64,000 nucleotides of DNA. Source: Flavobacterium sp. KMS. GTDB taxonomy: Bacteria > Bacteroidota > Bacteroidia > Flavobacteriales > Flavobacteriaceae. Of this stretch, positions 17,306-29,300 are shown in pieces. The DNA is taken from NCBI RefSeq assembly GCF_000813005.1, contig NZ_JSYP01000011.1, positions 1 through 64,000 on the forward strand. Direction: 5' to 3'. Below the pieces are notes generated by a model. That model worked only from the letters and a program-made list of their open reading frames with translations, ran no database searches and was not told the origin of the DNA. Made by a program: the position numbers and the translations under genes. Position 1 is the stretch's first letter; each line of letters opens with the position of its first letter.

Positions 17306-20300
17306 ATGAAAAAACCTACTATTGTAAAAATTACGTTATTTGCTTTGATCTTCTTACAGAGCATTATTTCCTATTCTCAAAATTATAAAAGTTTTGATAT
17401 TCGCTACAATAATAAAAATTTAAGAGGAGACATTCTCTTGATTGGAAATAGCGTTCTGAATAGGGATTCTAGAAGTTGGTGGGGTGGCGACGGCCCAGAG
17501 GTACCCTTTAACGACAGGGATCAGAATAGCAGTTTCGAGATGAAATATGTTAATGTTGATGGAGGTGCTGGTATTTTTAATTCAAGTAAAGCTAAGTTGA
17601 CCTTGCCTGATGCAGCTTGTTCCAAAATCGTATATGTAGGACTTTACTGGAGTGCAGTTACCAGGGGTACTGAGGCAATAGATAAGGTAAAGTTTAAAAT
17701 GCCTGGAGGTAGCTATGTCGATATAGATGGTACTGTTATTTATAATGCTAACGGTACTAAAATAGGTACTAGTTTGCCTTATGCATGTTATGCCAATGTA
17801 ACAGATTATTTTACTAAAACACCTAGGCCTAATCCTCAGGGATATTATTCTGTAGCCAATATTTCTACAGCACAAGGTACAAATAGACCAGCTAATGCTA
17901 GTTCTGGAGGTACAGGTTTATCTGCAGGATGGTCACTTTTCTTTGTATATGAAAATGCTACTTTACCAGAAAAAGCGATTACTTCATTTGATGGATTTAG
18001 TGCAATTGACGAAAAGAATAATTTAAAAATCGAAATTTCTGGATTTACTACAATTCCAGTGGGTCAGGTAAAGGCAAAATTTGCTTTTTCGGCAATAGAA
18101 GGAGATTTAGATATCGGAGGTGATTATTTATCGATTAATGGATTTAAATCCACACCTCAGGAAAGACCACAGGAATCGTTTTATAATGGTAAAAAATGGG
18201 TTACTAAAGATAATTTCTTTAACAGTTCGGTTACTTCAATGGGGACTATTCTAAAGGATAGAGATCTCAATAGTTCCAATACGTTAGGATTTGATGCGGG
18301 TGTGTTTGAAGTAAAAAATGATCCAACCACTCAATTCCCGGGAGGTTCTGTAATTAAAAATGGAGATACTTCGGCAATCATAAGTTTGGGGAGTGATCAG
18401 GATCTCTACTTTTATTATTTTAATGCTTTTGCTGTTGAAATCATTGCACCAAGGATTGTACTTCTTAAAAAGGTTTTTGCAAAAGATGATAATGGTAAGT
18501 ATTATGATGCGGGAGGTAAGGACATCAGTATCGATAAAGAATTAAAATATGAAATAAGCTTCCAAAACAAAGGGAATGATAATGCTGTAAACTTTACAAT
18601 TACAGATATTTTGCCTAATAACATTATTTTTAACGATAAAACCGATTTTTTAGATATACCAGATGGAGTAAAGGTAAAATCTTATGATGCGGCCACAAGA
18701 ACCATAGTATTTGACGTTGCTCCGGAACTTGTTGTAAGTAATAGTGGTACCACTACTCTGACATTTAGAGTAAAGACAGTTAAAGATTGTGATGCTTTAA
18801 CAGACGCATGCTCAAATGTTATTGATAATACAGCTAATTCAAAATATAACGGAGTTATTAACGATAATACATTTGGAGAAGGAAGTCTTTCCGCAGAGGA
18901 AGGTTGTAATGTTGGTAAACCAACAGCAACTAACTTTCTTATTGGTTTAGAGAAATGTAAATTTGAGCAAACATTATATTTGTGTGGTACAGTTAAACTA
19001 AAAGCTGGAGGTGGTTATACTACTTATGTATGGAAAGATCCTAACGGAAATATTTTTGGAGGTAACAACCAAGAAGTTACCGTTACTAAACCAGGTACAT
19101 ATACAGTAGTTACTAGTGCAGCAGCACCATGCAAAGGAATAACTCAAACATTTATTGTTAAGGAATATACTGTAAACATTAATGATAATCCAGTTAATAG
19201 TTTTGCGGATAATATTGACCCAACAACTAAATTGCCTTATACTTGTATTAATGATGGTAAGCCATTTCCGAAAATATTCTTATGTGGTAAAAACGCATTC
19301 AAAGATATTGACACTAAAATCGAAGGAGCATCAAGTATTGTTTGGCAAGAAACAAAAGATCCAAGACCATCAACACTAGATGATAGTTGTCCTGACGTAA
19401 CTGCTACAAACTGGACAGAAGTAGCTAAGGGGCCAACTTATACTGCTAATAGAGCAGGTACTTTTAGACTTGTAGTTACTTATAATAATACATGTGAAAA
19501 CATATATTATTTTAATGTGACTCAAAGTGTAGTAGACCCAACCTTTACAAAGCAAGATATTGTTTGTGATACGAAGGGAAGTATTACCATTACAAATCCA
19601 AAACCAAATGATGGATTCGGATACCAATATAGTTTGGATGGCGTAAAACCTTACCAGGATTCAAATGTTTTCGATGATGTTCCAGCAGGAAGATATATCG
19701 TTCATATAAAAACAAAAGCAGTAGATAATACATTTGAAAAATGTGAGTATACAGCGGATGTTACAATTATAGAGAAAACTTTTAAAACAAAAATAGATAC
19801 TACAGATCCAAGTTGTGCAGGAAAAGGAGGAACTATTAAAGCGACTGTTACTGGAGTAGACGGATGGTATCAATTTATTGTTACTGAAGTTGCAACTGGT
19901 GATGTAAAAGGCGACTCAGGAAAAATTGTTGCCCCTAAGAATTTTAACCTTTTTGAAGGTATTGCACCAGGTGTATATGATGTAGCAATTACTACAAAAG
20001 ATGGTTGTGTAAAAACAGAAAGAGTTACTATAAATGATAATAAATTAGATGCTAAAGCTAGTATTACAACACCTCTTACTTGTAATGATGGTGTGATTAC
20101 GGTAGTAGCAACAGGAGGAACGCCTGTCGCAGGATTCCCAGATTTTTATTACTATTATGTTAATGGTGATAAAACTCCTTTAACCGACCCATTAATTCCA
20201 ATTACAAAAGCAGGAACGTATGATATAGTTGTTATAGATGCTGCGGGATGTAGTGTTACAATCCCTACTATTACAGTTCCAGACTTAGTAAGACCAACTG

Positions 20301-23300
20301 TTAAAATTGATCAGAAAAACATTAATTGTTACGGAAGTGCTGATGGTGAGATTTCATTTACTTTAACTCCTGCTACTTCAGACTATACAGTATCGTATAG
20401 TATTAATGGACTTGCTGGACCATTTAGTACAATTTCTCCAATAAAAAATTTAGCAGCAGGCGATTACGATGTTGTAGTAAAATATACTTATGACAAAGTT
20501 GATTGTTTTGATGAGTCTGTAAAAATTACAATAACAGCACCAGCAACAAAAGTTACTGCTTCTGCAGGGGTTGCCGAGTTATCTGGTTGTGGACCAACAG
20601 GATCTGAAAAACAAGGTAAAGTTAGAATTACAAATGCTCAAGGAGGAATTCCTCCATATAAATATAGTTTTGACGGAGGTACTACTTGGCAAGATTCAAA
20701 TGAAGCTTACATTAATCCAAGGACTACACCGTATACTTTTTATATTAAAGATAGTTCACCAGCACCAGGTTGTCCTTTTGCAATGACAGGAATTATTTTA
20801 GAAGAAAAACCTGCAGATCCTACAATTGAGGTATCAACACCAACATTTAATTGTGACGGAAATGCATCAACAACAGTTACGGTTACAAATACTGGAGGTG
20901 CTAATTATGATTATGAATATTTACTGAATGGAGTGGTAAATACAAATACTCCGCCAAATGTTTTTGTAAATGTGCCACCATCAGTTCCTGGTACACCACA
21001 CAAAATAGAAGTAAGATATAAATTGATTTCGGCACCAACATTTAGTAATTTATTAAATGAAGATTTTGGTTCTGGACCAGATGAAACTTCGCCTGGAATT
21101 AACCCTGCTTTTTGTTGGGAGAGACAAGTTGAAGCAACAAAATGTAATGGAAATAAGTTCTTTGGAAACGGAGAATACACGGTTACCAATTCTTTACGAA
21201 ATAATCCTTATTACGGATGGCATAACCCTATTGACCATACAACTGGTACAGCTGCTACTGGAGGCAGGTATTTAGCAGTTGATGCTGGAACAGCTATTCC
21301 AAATAACGCAGTTCTTTATAGAAAAACTATTAAAGATATTGTGCCAGATCAGCCAATACAGGTTAGGTTTTTTGCTACTAATTTATTAAAAGTAGGTAAT
21401 TTACAGCCAGACGCTTCCCTTACTGTAGAATTGCAAAACAGTGCAGGGAAACCATTATCATCTCAATCTACAGGTGGAATACCAAAAACAGACGGTTGGG
21501 TAGAATATAACAGAACAATAAATCCAGGTAGTAATACTACATTAGATTTTGTATTACGACTTGAAGTTTCTCAAGTTGATGGGATTGACTTTGCGGTTGA
21601 TGATATAGAAGTATATCAATTACCAAAATCATGTTTATCTACCAAAAAATTTGAAGTTATTGTAGATCCGAATAAAAAATTTACTGCAGATGTTAAAGAT
21701 ATTGTCGCAACACAATGTAAAGGAAATAAAGATGGAAGGTTAACAATTATTGCATCTAATTTTGATACTACCAATGGATTTGAATATTTAATAGATGGAG
21801 TTCTGCCTTGGAAAATTTCTAAATTGGAAGAGACTATTGTTGATGGTTTAGGAGAGGGAGAACATACGGTTAAGGTTCGTTACGATGCAACTTCAGTAGG
21901 ATGTGATTTTACGCTTAAGCCTACAGTTGGATCACCAGATAAGTTTGAAGTAGAAGCAAAAGCTACTGCTGCTAAGTGTTCTATAGGTGCTACAGTTACT
22001 GCATCAGGAAAAGGTGGTACAAAAGACTATACATTTACACTTACAGATTCGGCAACACCGCCTAATGTAGTTACTTTCCCATCTACTGGGATATTAACAG
22101 ACGTTAAACCAGGAACGTATACGGTTTCAGGTAAAGATAAAAATGGTTGTTTAGATGATATAGACATACCTTTGGTTATTGATAAACCAGTTGCTCCAAA
22201 AGCTGAAATTGCTAATAATACAGGTTTATGTTTTGACGGTAAAGTAGCAACAATAACAGTTAATATTACCGATGGTGTAGCTCCTTATTTCTATCAGGTT
22301 AAATATAATACAGGGCTATTAGGTTCAAAAATTCCTATTCCAGCTCCTGCTACTTCATTTACATATGAGGCAAAAGCAACAGGAGATTACACATTTGTAA
22401 TAACAGATTCTTATGGTTGTGAGGCTACAGTAATTAGCCAAACAATTAATGCTAATCTTACTGCAGATGCCCAAACAGCTACTTCATTAACTTGTATCGA
22501 TCCAAAAGAAGCTAAGATTGAAGTAACAATTAATGGAGGAACAACTCCATTTAGTTATATAGTTAAAGATAATTTAGGTAACCCAGTATATGCAAGTGTA
22601 GGAACTATTGCAGGTCCAAAATTCACATATACTACAACTGTTGCGGGTAAATATACTTTTGAAATTACCGATAAAAATAAATGTAAAACAACTGTAGATG
22701 GTAATGTAGCTTCTATTACAAACCCTACGGTTAAGGCAGAGCAAACAAACATTAGTTGTAACGGATTGTCTGATGGTTCAGTTGTATTAACTGGACATGA
22801 CGGAACAGGTGATTACCAGTTTAGTGATAATCCTACAACAGGATTTACAAGCGTATCTACTTTTAATAATTTAACTTTAGGAAAGCATAAATTTTATGTA
22901 AAAGATACTAATGGTTGTGTTGGAGAGGTAGAAGTTGATATTACACAACCAGATGTAATAACACCATCAGTATCTATATCTACACCATATACTTGTGAAA
23001 CTAAAGCTATCATTACAGCTTCGGCAACAGGTGGAAACGGTACTACTTATACTTACGTATTGAAGATAACCAAAGGTGGAGTTACTACAGTAGTAGCAAC
23101 TAATAACACAGGTATATTTAAAGATTTAACTACAGGCGGAGCTTATTCAGTTACAATTACTGATAGCAAAGGATGTAACGTTACTAAGGATGCAGGAATT
23201 ATTCTGGATTTAGTTCCGATTACAGCGATGAATATTACAAATTCAGCTCTTAAATGCCCATCTAATTTAGTAGATGTTAAAATTACAAGCGTAACAGGAG

Positions 23301-26300
23301 GAAAAGCAGCATATGAATATTCAATAACGGCACCAACTGGATTAACAAGAGCTTGGCAGCCAGAAAATATATTCAAAGATTTAGCTCCGGGTACTTATAC
23401 ATTTACTGTTAGAGATGCTAATAAATGTACGTTCTCATTCCCGCATACTATTAAAGCATTAACACCAATTGTAGTAACAGTAAAAGAGTCAATAAACATT
23501 ACTTGTTTAAATGCTACAAACGGTTCTGCAAAATTCACTATCAAGGATTTAGGAAATAAAGTTGATTACTCATACGCTATCAATGGAGGAGCACCTGTAA
23601 CAGGTACAACACAAGATACGGGATCAACAACATTTGATGTAGATGTACCAAATTTAGGAGCAGGGAATTATGAATTAATCATAACAGATCTTGGAACAAA
23701 TTGTACTGCTTCAGCGACTGCTAAAATTTTGGCTCCTGCTGAAGAATTAGTAATAACAAAATTAACTGTAACACCAATGACATGTGCTGTTAATGGTAAA
23801 GTTGTAGTTGATACTAAAGGAGGTTGGGGAACTAATAAATATACCCTTACACAACCTGATGGAACTGTAGTTGGTCCACAATCAACAAATAGTTTTGATA
23901 ATTTAACACAAGTTGGAGACTATAAAGTAACTGTAAAAGATTTAAATGGTTGTGAAGTATCAGAAACATTTGAATTGAAAGATAAAGTTAAACCTAAGGC
24001 TACAATAGATGTAACTTCAGATTTATGTTATGATAAAACGAATAAAGCAACAATAATTGTTACGCCAGATGTAGTGCCATCGCCTACATACGAATATAAA
24101 CTTGATAATGGGACTTATCAGCCTACAGGTACTTTTTCTAATTTAGAACCAGGAGATTATATTGTAACAGTTAGAGACAAAGTAACTGGTTGTACATTAG
24201 TATTACCATCTCAACATATTGCAAAAGAACTAAGAGCAACTGTAAATTTGGATAAAAGTGCTGATTGTACTACTACTGATCCAGATATAATTATTAAAGG
24301 AGAAGTGTTTGACGGTACAGCGCCTTATACTTACACAGTAACTGTAAATGGAGTTGCAGATCCTATTGTTAAAACAATAACAGGAAACAAGTTCTCTTAC
24401 ACAAATAATGTGGCTACAACAGCTACAACAGATACCAAATATGTATTTGTTATAAAAGATAATACAGGTTGTGAAGTAACTTCAACAGTTACTGTAAAAC
24501 CAAAAACAGACCCACAATTTACAGCAGTAGCCAATTCAACTATTTTATGTAATGGAGAGTCTACAGGTTCAATTACTGTAACTATAGACACTGCTTTTGG
24601 GGTAGGACCTTATGTAATAGATGTTTTGAATACAACTACTAATACAAAGTATTTTGAGCAAACTACTGGACTTCCAGCAGGTAATTATACTGTAAAAGTA
24701 ACTGATTCTAAATCTTGTTTTCTTACTAAAACTGCTATCATTAAAGAACCACTTAAGATTAAATTCGATGCAGAAATAGAAAATATGCAATGTAATGGTG
24801 CTGGATTGTCTTATGGTTCTATTTCAGTTAAAAATTTGACAGGAGGTTCCAAAGTTGCAGATGTAGGACCACCTGCCGTATCTGACGGGCCATTTACTTA
24901 TACATTGACGAATAATGTTGGACAACCTACACAAGTAGCTCCACATGCTATCTCAGATGTAAGGGGTGATCATAAATTCACAATTTTAAGTTTTGGTATT
25001 TATGAATTAACTGTTACAGATGCTAATAATTGTTCTGTAACAAAAACAATTAAAATGGCCTCTCCACCAGAAGATATGGACATAACTGTTACTGGTGCAC
25101 CAGTATCATGTACTACAGCGGAATTATTGGTAACTGTGAAACCTGGTGTTGTTGGAGGTCCATATCATTTTGCACTTTATCCGATTATATCTGGATCAAT
25201 ACCGCCTTATGAGTATGCTAGTAATACTGGATCTTATCAGGACGCTATTAATACAACTGACAATACAAGCCCACAATATCTTCAATCTCTTTTTACAGGA
25301 TTAAATCCAGGTGTAGTTTATTCATTTATAGTTTATGATGAAGCAACAAACTGTTATTATTTCAAGCAAGCCGAAAAACCAACAGAAACTGCATCGACTT
25401 TAAAACCTACAATTTCATCTAAAAATGTTACTTGTATGGGGAACAATGATGGAAAAGTTACGTTTAAACTTACAGATTTTAACACGGTGACAACAGATAT
25501 TAAATATGAAATTTATAATTCACAAACAAATAAACCATTAGTTCCTGCTATTTTTGAAACTATATCTAAGGCAACAGCTAGTACTGATTATGAGATTCCT
25601 GCTTCATTGAAACCAGGTACATATTATATTTTATTTACAGAACTTAATAATTTAGGTGTTGATGTTTGTATAAATGCATCTAAAACTTTCACAATTACTG
25701 AATCAGTTACTCCTTTAACATTAGATGCTAGGTCAACTAACAATGCTAATTGTAATCCATTGAAAGGAATTGTCGAAGCTTTTGGAAAAGGAGGAACTAC
25801 TTTGCCAGCGGTTGTAGCTGTACCAGCAACACCAACTACGCCAGCAATTCCAGCTTCTGCAGCGGTTCCATACTTGTATCAAATTGTTGTTGATAATGGA
25901 GCAATAGGTCAGGATCCATTAATAGATGTTCCGCCTACAGCAGATTCTTTCGTTATTCCTACACATACATCAAGCATTTTTAAAGTAGAAGCAGGTAATT
26001 ACTTGGTTTATGTTCGTGATGCTTATGGTTGTATTGCATATAAAGCAGTAACAGTTGTTAAAGATCCAGAACCAATAATTGATGCAGTTATAGATCCAGC
26101 TTTCTGTTCTGCTACCGAAGGTAATTTTGCCATCAAAGTAAATATAACTACACTTGGTGTAGGGCCATATACATACACTTTAAATGGGGGTAACGCTGTT
26201 GCGATTACAACAACACCATTATTTACAATAGCTGATTTGACTTCAGGGAAATACAAAATTAAAGTTAAAGACTTGAACGGTTGTACAAGTAATGAAGTAG

Positions 26301-29300
26301 AATTAGAAATTTTCAAACCGTTAGACCTTAAAGCTAAATTTACCCTAGACCCTGTTTGTGATATTGCAAATGGTACTATTACCGCTGAAGTTTCTGGAGG
26401 TGACACCGCTACAGGTCCTGGAAAAGGATTTGAATTTACTTTAAAAAACAAGACTGTAATTCCTACTCCTCTTGATGTAGTACAGCTTAACAATGGAGTT
26501 TTCTTAAATCAGGCGGCAGGCAGTTATACGATTATAGTTAAGGATTTAAGTACAAGTTGTACAAAATCTGTAGATGTTGATATTCCGCTTGCTACAAAAG
26601 TAGTATTAGCAATTGGTGATATTGTTGTAACATTACCTAATTGTATGACTCCGGCAGGGCAACCAGCTCAAGGAAACGTTAGTAATGGTACAATTAAAGT
26701 TAATTTACCAGCAGCTAATAATAACCCAGATTATACATACATACTTACGCCACTTGCTCCGTTAACAGGTCTTCCGAAAACACAACTATCAAATGGTTAT
26801 TTTACTGGTTTAGTTTCAGGAGATTATAATGTTACAGTAAAATCTGAAAGAGGTTGTGAAGAAACAGTAAAAGTTACTATTGGTATACCTGTTGAAGTTG
26901 TTGCTAGCGCAACTCCAGACCCATTTAAGTGTTCTACAGGAAATACTCCTAAAACAACAAAAGTAACTGTTACAGGTGCTGGAGGAACAGGAAAATTCAC
27001 TTATAGTAAAGACAATATTACTTATGGAAATGATAATGTATTTTATGTAGGTGCTGACAAAGCAATTCAAAACGTAACATATTACGTTAAGGACGAAAAT
27101 GATTGTATCGATAGTGTAACGATTCCAATCGCTCCATTCCCTAGTTTAATTTCTGCGGATGTAACTTTTGGTGCAGATATGGATTGTGAAAACAAGAAAC
27201 AAGTAATGGATGTTGTTATTACTGGAGGAACAAATACTCCAAAAGAATTTACATACCAAGTATATAAAGATGGGGTTCTTGTTCCAGGAAGTTTGACGAC
27301 TGTTACAGGTACTACATTTCCTTATGAAGCAGATACTGCAGGTAGTTATTATGAATTCGAAATTTTCGATAATAATACAGGTTGTAGTATAAAATCAGAG
27401 ATTCAACCAGTTCCATTATTTAATGATCTTAAAGTAACAGCTTTTGCTTCCACTCAAGTAGGATGTAAAACTGATAGCACAGGAAAAATCACTATCGATG
27501 TTACCGGATATACTGGAGCATATACTTATGAAGTTTATAACGGAATAAGTGCTGTTCCTGTAGATGCAGGAAATGGAGATACTACTCTAGGTTCAACAAT
27601 TACTGCTGGGTTACCTGCAGGAAATAATTACACAGTTGTAGTTAAAGAAACGGGATTCCCTAAATGTTCTGAAACATCAACTGCGGTTATAATTACGGAA
27701 CCTTTATTAGCATTAAGCTTAGGACCAATTACAAATGTGCCACAAAATTGTAAAACTAAAGGTGCACAGGTAACAGTTCCTATTGCATCGGTTATTGGTG
27801 GTACACCAGATTATAAATATGCATTTGTAAAATCAGGAGATTCACCAATTGGGAAGTATTTTGATAGCAATACCGCTACACTTGATCCAACTGTGAGCAC
27901 TAAATGGGATGTTTGGGTTATAGATAAAAATCTATGTTCAGTTATGACAACTGTAGATATTACTGTAGATCCACTTCCATCTGCTATTGTAGCTACACCA
28001 GATAGTCAATGTTATGTAGCTGGTGCAGATTATACAATAACAGTTACTGCTAATGGTGTAGGACCATTGAAATATAGTTTAACTAATGTTGATGAAACAT
28101 TTACGACAAACAATCAATTAACAGTAAAAGGACCAGGTACATACGATGTATATGTAAAAGATGCTAATGGATGTATTACCAAAGCAACTGCAGCATTTAC
28201 AATTTTGAAACCGTTAGAGTTATCGGCAGAAATTTCAACATACCCAACTTGTAACGGTGGCGACGGTGTTGTTACTCTACAAGGTTTAGGAGGAACAATT
28301 CCTGCTAATTATCAATATGCTACTGGAACTGCTACAACACCAAATACATTTAGCGTAACGGCTGTATTCCCTAATTTAACTCCAGGAACTAAGTATTATT
28401 TCTGGGTAAAAGATATGGTGACAAATTGTATGGCATCAATTGATTATACAATACCTACAGCAGCAGTTGTTACTATTGTAGATGCTGATTTAACAGCAAC
28501 TCCTGTTACATGTTTTGATGGAGCTAATGGTACTATAACAGTTACTCTAGATGCAAGTAATAATAACCCTGACTATAAGTTTACTTTAGATGGTGTTGAT
28601 TATAAAGGTAATATTGTTGCTAGAGCAGAACAAAAAGAACCTACATTCAGTAATTTACCAGCAGGTAAATATACAGTATCGGTTATGTCGGGTAGAAATT
28701 GTCCAGGTTCAGCAAAAACTGAAATTATACAACCAAGCATAATTGTTATTGCTACTCCAGTTGTTACAGAATTTGAATGTAATGCAGGAACAAATGCACC
28801 TAAGTTTGCTACGATAGAAGTAAGCGCTTCAGGAGGTACTCAGCCGCTTACTAAATATGTATTTATTAAAAAAGGAGCTACACCAGCAGATGACAGAATT
28901 GTTCAGTCAGGAAAAGAGACTATATATACTTCGTCTGAAGTAGCAGGAGGCACTTATATCATAGAAGTTTATGACAACAATAATTGCCCTATAAGCACTA
29001 CAGCAGTAATTAAGCCTTATGTAGGTATTAAAGATGCTGTTATAAAAGTTGATGCCTACATCACATGTTTAACTAATGAAGATATCAGTGTTAATGTAAC
29101 TGCTGAAGGAGTATTGCCATTACCAGCTTTAGAATATTCTATAAAGTATCCAGATGGTACAATTAAAACGAATCTAATTGGAGTAAATACTTTTACTGAT
29201 TTACCAGTAGGGCAATATACAATTACAGTTAAAAATCCTGATACAGGATGTAGTATTGATAGAATTCATAATGTTAATAATCCGAATACTTTCGAGTTAA

